DNA of 64,000 nucleotides from Nitrospira sp. CG24A (GTDB taxonomy: Bacteria; Nitrospirota; Nitrospiria; Nitrospirales; Nitrospiraceae), in the NCBI GenBank assembly GCA_002869925.2, contig NEWT02000035.1, positions 364,475-428,474 on the forward strand, in the 5' to 3' direction. The notes under the pieces were generated by a model that saw nothing but the letters and a program-made list of their open reading frames with translations, searched no databases and was not told where the DNA came from. A program made the position numbers and the translations under genes. Of this stretch, positions 39,543 through 48,109 are shown piece by piece (positions within the stretch are counted from its first letter, which is position 1; the number at the start of each line of letters is the position of its first letter).

Positions 39543-41051
39543 ATGCTCCCAAATTCCTTCAGTGATCGACTCAATAAAATGATGGAAATAAAATTAGAGG
39601 AAATCGCTCAGGAAACACAGGAGGCGTTTTCCAGAGACAGTGCGGAAGCCGCCAGCAGGGGATTGATTCATTCAAGTAATACTCTTGGCCTTTACCAACG
39701 AAGGCGAGTTCGACAGATAGAGCGGCGCGTAGAAGCTGTACTTTTATGTCAAAAACGTCTCATCTCCGCTGTGCGCCTTCCTTTCAACGAGACCTTAGCT
39801 TCTGCGCTTAAAGCACAGTCAGAGGAATGGGTAACTCCGGAGTGGTGCGAGCAATCTGTGCAATCCGACCCCGACTTGGGCTTGGTTAAAGACTACAAAA
39901 CTGACTTTCGAAAAGAAACTCTACAAGCCAGAAACAGCGCCCTGAAAAAAGCCTCCATCGAAATTGATCTCCTCATCGATGAGTTGCGCGCACAGTCAAC
40001 CATTCAGGCTCCAGTGAACGCTAAGGAGTTGGACCAAAAATTCAAGATCCTTTTGAGTCCTGACCAGGCAAAGAAAGACTTCAATGAATGGGTAGAGAAA
40101 CTAGGCCCAGTCAATGGATCCGTCGCTGTACTTTTTCTCGACCTCGATAACTTTAAAGCGCTGAACACGAAATACACTGAGCCAAGAATTGATCAGGACT
40201 TTCTGCCTGATGCAATGAATCTTGTTGAAGGCTTCGTCCGAGTCAGGGGAGAGGCAGCAAAACATGGAGGAGACGAGTACGTCATCATACTTCCGAACCA
40301 TGACGCGACAGAAGCTGTAGTGTTTTCCGAGAAGCTTCGGCGAGCATTCGAACAACACAAATTTTCAGTGGCAGGAAATGATGTTCGCATTACAGTATCT
40401 ATCGGTGTGGCTATGTGGCCACTTCATGGATCAACCTATGAAGAAGTGCTCACGAAATCGAGTGCCGCAAAACAAATCGCCAAGGCGAATCGCAACAAGG
40501 TCGTTCTTGTTCAAGCTGCAACGGAGCAAGAACTTCCTCTCCCGAAAAGCGGGTTATCCCCTGCAGGACAAAAACTCGCTCTGTTTCTGAATCAACAATC
40601 CCAGGCAGCCGAGGAGGCAGATCCCTTACTTGGGCCTGAGATAATCTCGGCTAATGGACAGCTTACAGAGGAAGAACTAACGATTGCGGCAGACGAACTA
40701 CGTGCGCGAGGCTGGCTCACGACCGATGTGGACGGAAGCAAGATCGGTTTTCGCTATATCCAGCCAACTCCTTTTCTTTTCTTTGAAACCGATCCCGACC
40801 TGAGAGGATGGGACCCTCGCCAGGATGCGAAAACGGTAGCAATGGTTGCTGTCGGAATGGAGGAAGAATCACTTTCACCTCGGAAAATTGGCGAGAAACT
40901 TGGATGGGAGCCTCGGCGTCTTAACCCAGCTATGAGTTGGCTCGAAAATCAAGGTTTTGCAAAACTCTATAGTACAATGGGTTCATCGCCCTATCGATTC
41001 ACCGTGATGTTCGTTACGCCTTCAACCCGCCGCCTAGCTTCAGAGACCTAA
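39543..41051 (+). CDS. GGDEF-domain protein with C-terminal winged-helix-like region
   Basis: FLDLDNFKALNTKY...RGEAAKHGGDEYVIILPNHDATEAVVFSEKLRRAFE; N-terminal helical region, C-terminal EEELTIAADELRARGWLT / SPRKIGEKLGWEPRRLNPAMSWLENQGFAKL. Confidence 0.75.
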   Translation: MLPNSFSDRLNKMMEIKLEEIAQETQEAFSRDSAEAASRGLIHSSNTLGLYQRRRVRQIERRVEAVLLCQKRLISAVRLPFNETLASALKAQSEEWVTPEWCEQSVQSDPDLGLVKDYKTDFRKETLQARNSALKKASIEIDLLIDELRAQSTIQAPVNAKELDQKFKILLSPDQAKKDFNEWVEKLGPVNGSVAVLFLDLDNFKALNTKYTEPRIDQDFLPDAMNLVEGFVRVRGEAAKHGGDEYVIILPNHDATEAVVFSEKLRRAFEQHKFSVAGNDVRITVSIGVAMWPLHGSTYEEVLTKSSAAKQIAKANRNKVVLVQAATEQELPLPKSGLSPAGQKLALFLNQQSQAAEEADPLLGPEIISANGQLTEEELTIAADELRARGWLTTDVDGSKIGFRYIQPTPFLFFETDPDLRGWDPRQDAKTVAMVAVGMEEESLSPRKIGEKLGWEPRRLNPAMSWLENQGFAKLYSTMGSSPYRFTVMFVTPSTRRLASET

Positions 41052-41065
41052 ATCATTCTTAGAAG

Positions 41066-41150
41066 CTACGCCTTGCTCAGTCGTACCCGCCTCTAAGTTT
41101 GGCAGGCTTGCTGGAGTTCTTTCACATGGCGGCGGGTTGGTCCCAAGGGT
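41066..41150 (-). pseudogene. 3'-terminal fragment of HExxH-type gene, copy 1
   Basis: Minus translation EGKPLGPTRRHVKELQQACQT aligns with FGPALRRHLKELQQARQVYGPVRLGKV of 42750..44315. Confidence 0.7.
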
Positions 41151-41228
41151 TTGCCCTCGCGAGTTCCTTCCCCTATAACTAAACTACCCCCTCACAAGAC
41201 GGAGCATCCTTACGCAAAGGAGCCGATC

Positions 41229-41425
41229 ATGGCAACGGTCATGATCTCCCTCTCAGAGAAGAAATACGGCGACTGGAATCGCTGGGTAAGCGCGAGGGCC
41301 TGACCGTGGAGCAGATGGTGCGGCTCGGCATCCACGACTTCATTGGCCAACCTGATGACGCGTTCCATGCCGCTGCCAAGCGGGTGATGGAGAAGAACGC
41401 CAAGCTCTATCGGCGTCTTTCGTAG
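41229..41425 (+). pseudogene. frameshifted antitoxin (Doc/Fic-partner-like)
   Basis: MATVMISLSEKK then after a one-base shift RRLESLGKREGLTVEQMVRLGIHDFIGQPDDAFHAAAKRVMEKNAKLYRRLS*. Confidence 0.6.
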
Positions 41426-41437
41426 CCCATCAACTCA

Positions 41438-41560
41438 TTACTCTGCTAGCCACTTCAGCATCGGCCCGTATTGTTTGCGCAGCTCTTTGATCACCACTTT
41501 GATTCGTGACGAGCCGACCCCAACCTTCGCTTTCTGCTGCCTCACTCTTTTGGCTTTCAT
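41438..41560 (-). CDS. 40 aa hypothetical basic peptide
   Basis: MKAKRVRQQKAKVGVGSSRIKVVIKELRKQYGPMLKWLAE*, read by eye. Confidence 0.35.
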   Translation of the reverse strand: MKAKRVRQQKAKVGVGSSRIKVVIKELRKQYGPMLKWLAE

Positions 41561-41605
41561 AGTTCGATAATAGCGAGAACCTGAGGGAAGAACAAATTTG
41601 GATTA

Positions 41606-41675
41606 CGCCTTGTTCCACCGCACTGATCCATGGGTCTGGCGGGCTTACTGAGGTTCTTTCACGTGGCGGCGGAGA
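41606..41675 (-). pseudogene. 3'-terminal fragment of HExxH-type gene, copy 2
   Basis: Minus translation VNPLRRHVKEPQ*ARQTHGSVRWNKA aligns with ALRRHLKELQQARQVYGPVRLGKV. Confidence 0.65.
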
Positions 41676-41687
41676 GGGTTGACGCTG

Positions 41688-42128
41688 CTAACGGATTTCG
41701 CCGAGGGGATGTACGACCCACTTACCAAATTGGCGAAAGTCTTCGTCAAACGCAAACGCAGTTCCGATACCGAGCCGCTTCATGATCGCGAAGCTGGTAC
41801 AATCCGTGAAGCTGAATCGCTTGTCCGGATACTGACGGAAGATGACCCAAGCTTTTTCTTCGTCGGCTGGAGTGACCCGGATAACGGGCGTCGTGGTCTC
41901 GCCCAGCAAACGGAGTCCAAATTGCAAGGCCGGTTCATACCCGAGTCGCATGCGAAGGAGAGTGATAGTTTCGTGAACGATCACGCTGCTGGTGACGAGG
42001 AGCCGATCCGTGGATTGCACATACTGTAGAGCCTGATGATGCAATCGATCGGTCTGATCCGCGAGAGCAAAGAAGGCCGAGGTGTCAACGAAGACCGAGG
42101 TACGGAGAGAATGGGCAGACAGGCTCAA
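41688..42128 (-). CDS. PIN-domain toxin (VapC-like)
   Basis: VFVDTSAFFALADQTDRLHHQALQ ... DKRFSFTDCTSFAIMKRLGIGTAFAFDEDFRQFG. Confidence 0.85.
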   Translation of the reverse strand: MSLSAHSLRTSVFVDTSAFFALADQTDRLHHQALQYVQSTDRLLVTSSVIVHETITLLRMRLGYEPALQFGLRLLGETTTPVIRVTPADEEKAWVIFRQYPDKRFSFTDCTSFAIMKRLGIGTAFAFDEDFRQFGKWVVHPLGEIR

Positions 42129-42319
42129 GGTTTCTCGTGCAGGTAGGTGTCATGCTCAACGCTGATATCGGTAAACCCACTGGCCCCGATGCCGGCGAGG
42201 GATAAAAGGGCTTTCTTCTGACGAGCCACCCGACTTTGCAGACTCATCCGCTGGACGGTCACAGTTCGTTTGGCATGCGGTTTTCGTTGTTTACGACGAA
42301 GTGCCATGGTTGCCCTCAA
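42125..42319 (-). CDS. short basic ORF in PIN-toxin operon, possible antitoxin component
   Basis: 64 aa; overlaps PIN toxin start by 4 bp. Confidence 0.5.
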   Translation of the reverse strand: MRATMALRRKQRKPHAKRTVTVQRMSLQSRVARQKKALLSLAGIGASGFTDISVEHDTYLHEKP

Positions 42320-42534
42320 TGCCGCTCGATAGCCACCTGTCTCAGACGCTGAACCATACGGGCCGCACGGCGTCGAGCCGTCCGTCGCCGTTCAGACTCG
42401 ATGAATAGCACATTGCCCTGCCGCTGGACAGAAACGAGACCCGTCAACCCTTTCAATAGGGAAGAGGGAATCAATAATCCTTCTTTGGTCCGCCGCAGCT
42501 TACTCAAGACTCTTACCTCCGAGCATAGCTTCAA
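42316..42534 (-). CDS. putative antitoxin-like DNA-binding protein
   Basis: 72 aa; 4 bp overlap with next gene; basic, operon position. Confidence 0.4.
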   Translation of the reverse strand: MKLCSEVRVLSKLRRTKEGLLIPSSLLKGLTGLVSVQRQGNVLFIESERRRTARRRAARMVQRLRQVAIERH

Positions 42535-42579
42535 GAATATCTGAGTTTCTTGTCGAACACAACCTGCTCGACTTCCCTC

Positions 42580-42750
42580 GCAGGATGCTCAAAAAGGCCA
42601 GACTTCTCACCCTCCCAACCCTGGCGCGCCGAGACGCACCTTGTCCCAAGCAAGGCCGCATGGAGTGGGGCGACTGAGGCGTACCCGGAGGGTACGTCGC
42701 AAGGAGACACACGACTGAGAACGATGCTGGCGGACTTTTCAGCATCCTGC
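42580..42750. mobile_element. REP/MITE-like repeat, copy B
   Basis: GCAGGATGCTCAAAAAGG ... GGCGGACTTTTCAGCATCCTGC terminal inverted repeats, same as copy A. Confidence 0.75.
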
Positions 42751-44315
42751 TAGACCTTGCCAAGTCGCACTGGCCCGTAAACTTGGCGGGCTTGCTGGAG
42801 TTCCTTTAAATGGCGGCGAAGGGCTGGGCCGAATTGGGAGGCGAGGACTGCTTTTCTGTGGGGCGCGATGTTGTGCTCGACCTGTCCGATCGTTTCTGCC
42901 AACTGCTTGACCAACCGCTGACCTGAGCCGGTGAGCCACTTGAGATGCCAGCTGGCGTACTCTAAATCTTGGATCGAATAGCGGACGGATTCCACTTCCT
43001 CAAGACAGCGAAACCTGGCTCGCTGCAGATCGCGTTGGGTCAGTCCTGCTCGTGTCCATCGAACCGATCCACCCCGCTCAGACGCCCACGTTGAGAGTCG
43101 TTCGAAGAGCATCGCTCCCATCGTAAATGTAAATGCCGCATGGAGAATGCCTCTGAGTGGACGCAGGCTGCGGCGCCAGGGAGAGTAGAAAATCTGCTGA
43201 TTATGGTCACCGTGATACATCACGTGCTTGCGGAGCAATAGATTCAGATGATGATGGCTGTTTTCATGGATCAGATCGTCGATCAGATCGAGATTGTCCC
43301 GGTCGAAACAGTTGATAAAGGAGAGCCCTGGCCGGTGGCGATAGCTGAAACTGACGACGCCCTTGGCTTTAAGCGGGACGATCCTGGCGGTCAGCAATGC
43401 CAGAACTTCCTGTCCTTCTGGCCAGGCCTTTTGAATGGTCGTCCAGGCCCGACCGATTCGCGCAACCTGATCAGGTGAGGTGCCAGCGACCGAACGAGGT
43501 TGACGGTCCTTCCCATAGACGAGCGTTGGCCCAGCAGTAATGACGCCTGAACGAGTCTCGATTGCGACGACTGGCGGTCGGTGCGTCCATCTCCACTCCA
43601 ATCGATTACCTCGCCTCATGCAGAGAGACGTCACGGTTCGCTTAATTTTCAGGGACAGCTCGTGCGGCTCGACCAGAACCATGGCATGTCCGGCTGATTG
43701 TTTCAGGGCCCTCTTCACCGAAGGAGGGGCTTCATACATATCGCCCTCCATCCCTACGGCCATTGCTCCAAACAGCTCTGCCCGTTCGACATTGTGTTCA
43801 AGCTGTATCTCGATCGTCCAGGACGGAATCTTGCGAGAAGCGCACCACAGCATCGGAAGTCCCGGCACGAGGCAGAGCGATTCCTGTGTCAGCTCTTGCG
43901 TGAGGCGGACGCACAGTTCGTTGAGTCTCCGTTCGAGCCCCGAGGCTTGTGAGACTCCGCGCGGGAACAGATCGTCCAGGTAGCTGTTCTCAAAAAACTT
44001 CTCTTCGCACTCGGCATACAACTCCGCCGCAAATTCACGAGGACTCCGTTCATCACGGACTTGTTTCAACAGGTCGATGAAATACACCAGGTCGTTCAAC
44101 GCTTCGATCCAGCCAACGACTTTCCAGTGAGCATACCCATCCCGTTCGAGTGCTTGGCTGAGGAACCGAAAGTACGCCACAGGCAGGGCCAACGACTTCG
44201 CGACATCGGCATATTGGCTTTCCAAGTCAAGGCAGAGATCACTCAACAGTCGTTTCATCGATAGACAAAACTCTTCCTGAAGACGAACCAGCGATGGCAC
44301 ATCGAGCAACGGCAT
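42750..44315 (-). CDS. HExxH-motif protein, putative aKG-HExxH-type peptide beta-hydroxylase
   Basis: DLIDDLIHENSHHHLNLLLR contains HExxH; 521 aa helical context consistent with HExxH peptide-modification proteins. Confidence 0.6.
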   Translation of the reverse strand: MPLLDVPSLVRLQEEFCLSMKRLLSDLCLDLESQYADVAKSLALPVAYFRFLSQALERDGYAHWKVVGWIEALNDLVYFIDLLKQVRDERSPREFAAELYAECEEKFFENSYLDDLFPRGVSQASGLERRLNELCVRLTQELTQESLCLVPGLPMLWCASRKIPSWTIEIQLEHNVERAELFGAMAVGMEGDMYEAPPSVKRALKQSAGHAMVLVEPHELSLKIKRTVTSLCMRRGNRLEWRWTHRPPVVAIETRSGVITAGPTLVYGKDRQPRSVAGTSPDQVARIGRAWTTIQKAWPEGQEVLALLTARIVPLKAKGVVSFSYRHRPGLSFINCFDRDNLDLIDDLIHENSHHHLNLLLRKHVMYHGDHNQQIFYSPWRRSLRPLRGILHAAFTFTMGAMLFERLSTWASERGGSVRWTRAGLTQRDLQRARFRCLEEVESVRYSIQDLEYASWHLKWLTGSGQRLVKQLAETIGQVEHNIAPHRKAVLASQFGPALRRHLKELQQARQVYGPVRLGKV

Positions 44316-44393
44316 GGAGAAGTCAGTCTCCGGGGTGAAGAAGCCAGACTCTACCGGAGGAGGGAGACCGCTGCAAGAAGGAGTGTGGAAGAA

Positions 44394-45047
44394 CTAGGAA
44401 AGTTTCTTCGGGAAGTAGCCGAGTTCATCTAGACGCAGTTCTTTGACGTGCCGCATGACATGGTGGGCGAAATCGACTTGTACGGATGCTTCCAACTGCG
44501 GGGTTCCGCCTGTTACCAGCGAGAAGGGAAGCTGGTCCTTCCAGAGCAAACGGCCATCGTGATTCACGAGATATAAATAAAGACGGCGTGAACCCTCGGC
44601 TTTCCATCCCCAATCGCTTGGATGAGAAGGTGAACCGGTCACGCGACTGATGAGAACGGTATCGACACCCAGGTCCCGGGTGATTTCCTTGGCCAGGGTA
44701 CTGCGATCCTTATCATCGGCTTGTGCCGAACGCGAGTCAGTTTCAGCCACTACGGCCCTGACGGTCAATGGAGACTCGACGCGCAACGTGGTTTCTTGCT
44801 GCAATACAGCCGCAAGCCGCGCGCTCATCTCCGGGTCACCCTCAACCGGAAGAACCGCGATGCTGGTCACCTGTGGATTGCGCATCGCATTGCTTGATCG
44901 ATCCCGTGGAGCCACCCACGATTGCTCAAACGGCCAAAACGTAATATGACTGCTCTTCATCGTATCCACTGCCATCGCTGCCATCCAAGCCCCTGCGGCA
45001 CACCCTTGCAGGAGGAGAGCCCCCGTCACAACCAGTGAGACAGTCAT
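44394..45047 (-). CDS. lipoprotein, hypothetical
   Basis: Internal start MTVSLVVTGALLLQGCAAG gives a lipobox; ORF track extends to 45173. Confidence 0.6.
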   Translation of the reverse strand: MTVSLVVTGALLLQGCAAGAWMAAMAVDTMKSSHITFWPFEQSWVAPRDRSSNAMRNPQVTSIAVLPVEGDPEMSARLAAVLQQETTLRVESPLTVRAVVAETDSRSAQADDKDRSTLAKEITRDLGVDTVLISRVTGSPSHPSDWGWKAEGSRRLYLYLVNHDGRLLWKDQLPFSLVTGGTPQLEASVQVDFAHHVMRHVKELRLDELGYFPKKLS

Positions 45048-45351
45048 GACATGCGTCCAACTAGACCGGTTCCCAGTTCGGGCCGCCGTCAAATCGAAGA
45101 TGTGCGTCAACGTGGTGAATGACATACAGCGATAGGGGAGCAAAAGAAGTGCCGCGCGAAACCAGCCTCGCATAATTTCCGTAACTTAGCGAGTTATTTA
45201 TTGTGATCCACAAACCGGTGCCATAGGGTTCCACCAGCTCCACTGAATACGTGACTCCTTTTGGAACATCGCGAACTGCCATGCACATGGCACACCAGAT
45301 CTTTTCTCAACTTTCGCGTTTCGGGAAGGAAGGGAATTGGTCGTGAGTCAG

Positions 45352-45801
45352 CTAAAACGGAATGCGGACGCCCAGTTGGAATTCATTCGGGGACACGCTT
45401 TGTCCAAACTGACTTCGAAGCCCGAAGTCGTTCTGCGAGGGAGGAACCACCGCTAAGGAACGACCGAACTCTGTGCTGTAGCCTCCAGAAAATCCTGCCC
45501 CGATGTAGGGCAACAGCGTTCTCCCACCAATGGAGTAACGACCACTGATCGAGGGAATGTCTCGAACGTCTGCAGAGGCAGCTTCGGTTGAAGGCGCCAC
45601 AATTGGAGATTGGCTTGGGGCGGTGATCTTCGGCGTACTCGAAGAAGGTTGGTTATTCGGCTCCGCAAAGACAGGAGAGTCGGCGACGACAAGATCCGGT
45701 GCGGCAATGCCCTGGATGGAGACAGCAAAAGCCGCAACCAATACTATCACTATGCCCGCACTGGATTGCTTCATGCTGTCATCATACAAGTGAACCCACA
45801 C
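45352..45801 (-). CDS. secreted hypothetical protein
   Basis: Signal-like N-terminus; 'YIGAGFSGGYSTEFG..LGVRIPF' C-terminal aromatic, outer-membrane-like. Confidence 0.5.
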   Translation of the reverse strand: MWVHLYDDSMKQSSAGIVIVLVAAFAVSIQGIAAPDLVVADSPVFAEPNNQPSSSTPKITAPSQSPIVAPSTEAASADVRDIPSISGRYSIGGRTLLPYIGAGFSGGYSTEFGRSLAVVPPSQNDFGLRSQFGQSVSPNEFQLGVRIPF

Positions 45802-45956
45802 CTAGACAAGCTCACTTGCTGACAGGTGGCTCACCCGCTCTGATCCACCATGCTCCGCGTATCGAACTGAAGGACGTGCCTCGCCTGCCATCACAGCACT
45901 CGAGCCCACCCTGCGCGTCCGCCATCATGTGTTCATTTCGAAAGGAGATCCTCTCT

Positions 45957-46691
45957 CTATCTGACGTCCCGAAAGAAGGATCGCGGCAGCACCGGCAGAT
46001 GGAATTCGACGTGGAGAATGATGAGGAGCACACGCAGGAAGCTGCGCCAGACTCCCATCTTCAGAAACTTGCGGGCATCGGTCACGACGGAGGTCGAGAG
46101 CAGAAGCGGCGTGGTCACGGCGATAAGGCGCTCGCAAAAGGCCACATCTTCAAGGATGGGCCGATTAGGAAATCCACCGAGCTGCTCGAATAGTGTACGG
46201 CGGACAAAGAGAGCTTGGTCGCCGTAAATGATCCGGCTGCGGATGCAGCGGAAATTGTCTAAGAACGAGATCAGTTTGAGCCGCCAGTCGTCGCCGGAGA
46301 ACTGGTGCATGAACCCGCCGGCTTGAATGGTCTGGTCTGCTTCCATCTCGTTGAGCCGCTGAACTGCGCCCGATGGCAAGACCGTATCGGCATGAAGGAA
46401 AAGGAGCCACTCACCTGTGGCCTGCTTGGCCCCGGCGTTCATCTGGGATGCGCGGCCCTTCGGAGCGTGAAATGTGAAACGTGAAACATGAAACGTACGA
46501 TGCGACGCGTCGGGAATAAATCCGAACTCCTTGAGTACGTTCATGGTGCGATCGGTGCTGCCGCCGTCGACGACGATGACTTCGAAATCGCCTTGTTGCG
46601 TGAACAGCGCGCGCAATGTATTCGGCAGCGCCTTTTCTTCGTTGTATGCCGGCATAATGACGGAAATCACACCGGCACCTCCGTCAACCAC
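45957..46691 (-). CDS. family 2 glycosyltransferase (TIGR04283-like)
   Basis: ISVIMPAYNEEKALPNTLRAL, VIVVDGGSTDRT, GRASQMNAGAKQATGEWLLFLHADT. Confidence 0.85.
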   Translation of the reverse strand: MVDGGAGVISVIMPAYNEEKALPNTLRALFTQQGDFEVIVVDGGSTDRTMNVLKEFGFIPDASHRTFHVSRFTFHAPKGRASQMNAGAKQATGEWLLFLHADTVLPSGAVQRLNEMEADQTIQAGGFMHQFSGDDWRLKLISFLDNFRCIRSRIIYGDQALFVRRTLFEQLGGFPNRPILEDVAFCERLIAVTTPLLLSTSVVTDARKFLKMGVWRSFLRVLLIILHVEFHLPVLPRSFFRDVR

Positions 46692-47311
46692 GGAGGCAAA
46701 AACTTCCGTACATCCTGCGCCCAGGCCGTGGGATCTTCGGCGATCGATTCGAACAGGTCGCTCAATGTCAGGACCATCCGATCGGTGAATGCGAGGTAGT
46801 CCTCCGCACGACGGCGTAAAGTTTCCGCATCGGTTCGCCCTTCGGCCATCGCCCGTTCAAGCATGCGCCGACCGAACCCATGATGAGCCTCTTCTTGTTG
46901 AAGTAAAATTCGTCGCAGTCGGCCAAATGGCGCCGCACGTTTGGCCAGTCCTTCTTCGATGCGTGTCAGAATCGCTTCGCCCAGTCCTTCGAGGATAACC
47001 TGCTCAGCAAGAATTGTTTCGAGCAGGTCTTGTCTGCCCAGGGCATCGTTGAGTTTTTTTCGATATTCTTCTAACGCCGGCAGAAACGGCGCATCGCCGA
47101 GATGCCTCGGTGCCAGCCAGGCAATGGCGCCCTGAAACACCACGGCATGCGCAGCTTCTTGTCGAGCCTGGCTGAGAAGGAAGCGACGCGAACCGGAATC
47201 CGGCACCAACGAAGCCTGCGCCTTGGCACATTCATTCGCCATGCGCTCGCCATGCTCAAGAAACGTCAGCAGACGTGCGATCGGAATTTTTTCGTGTGTA
47301 TGGACCAACAT
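46667..47311 (-). CDS. ferritin-like di-iron protein
   Basis: RQEAAHAVVF and QQEEAHHGFG carboxylate/His motifs in an all-helical sequence; overlaps the GT gene by 25 bp. Confidence 0.6.
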   Translation of the reverse strand: MLVHTHEKIPIARLLTFLEHGERMANECAKAQASLVPDSGSRRFLLSQARQEAAHAVVFQGAIAWLAPRHLGDAPFLPALEEYRKKLNDALGRQDLLETILAEQVILEGLGEAILTRIEEGLAKRAAPFGRLRRILLQQEEAHHGFGRRMLERAMAEGRTDAETLRRRAEDYLAFTDRMVLTLSDLFESIAEDPTAWAQDVRKFLPPWLTEVPV

Positions 47312-47317
47312 GACGGC

Positions 47318-48109
47318 CTATTTCGGTGGCGTCCCGTTCAGGCTCCAGTCGTAATCGAGGAATTCGATCCGGTATGGCGTGGCCGTGAGGTCATGGGCCA
47401 GGTCCGGATCGGCCACGTACTGCGCGACATACCGAGACAAGGACCCAGCCTGGGCCTCGAAATCTGCGGCAAACCATTCGAAGATCTTTGAGAGGTAGAC
47501 AATCTTCTTTTCGCGATCGAAATGATTCCTTACCGGATCATTGATGAACCCGCGGGCGGCATGATCTAGTTGCCTGTTCAGCTGCGCCCCTTCATACACC
47601 CAGGACTGCAGCTTAGGACATGACGTCGACGCGCAGACGATTGCGAAGTGGATGCGCGGTTCATGGAACTGGGCGATGAGAATCTTCCGCTCCAAGTCAT
47701 AGAGATTGACGAACTTCCCGCCGATACGGTAATCGCGCCCAATAAAGTAACGATAGCGGCCCATGAGAGTGCCGGGGGTAGCGCCATCCAGAATGCCCTT
47801 GATCGCATAGGCATTGTAGGCGTTGATCCAGAACGCCAAGCGATCTTCACGAGACAGGCTATTCGGGTCGACGCGATCCAGCTGGTCGAGATACTGGGTG
47901 AAGCGCCGGTCCACCTGGATGACGGGATAGTTCACCTGTCCATTGCGCACGTAGGCCCGCACCACAGCGTCGAGACCCTGATGTGAGAACTCGCCGGGGA
48001 TCAGGGGTCGTAACGGGCTGAATGCTGTTGGCACAGTCGAGCAGCCGACCAGAACCGTCACCAACGCCATTGCCATCCACCACATTTTCATATGTCCGCC
48101 TCTTACCAA
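47318..48109 (-). CDS. DUF547 lipoprotein
   Basis: LVGCSTVP lipobox; RLAFWINAYNAYAIKGIL, EPRIHFAIVCASTSCPKL, FEWFAADF. Confidence 0.85.
   Translation of the reverse strand: MVRGGHMKMWWMAMALVTVLVGCSTVPTAFSPLRPLIPGEFSHQGLDAVVRAYVRNGQVNYPVIQVDRRFTQYLDQLDRVDPNSLSREDRLAFWINAYNAYAIKGILDGATPGTLMGRYRYFIGRDYRIGGKFVNLYDLERKILIAQFHEPRIHFAIVCASTSCPKLQSWVYEGAQLNRQLDHAARGFINDPVRNHFDREKKIVYLSKIFEWFAADFEAQAGSLSRYVAQYVADPDLAHDLTATPYRIEFLDYDWSLNGTPPK

Noticed and set aside
45061-45288. 75 aa minus ORF upstream of lipoprotein 44394..45047
   Set aside because: Cannot support with any motif; overlaps the extended ORF of the lipoprotein; left uncalled.
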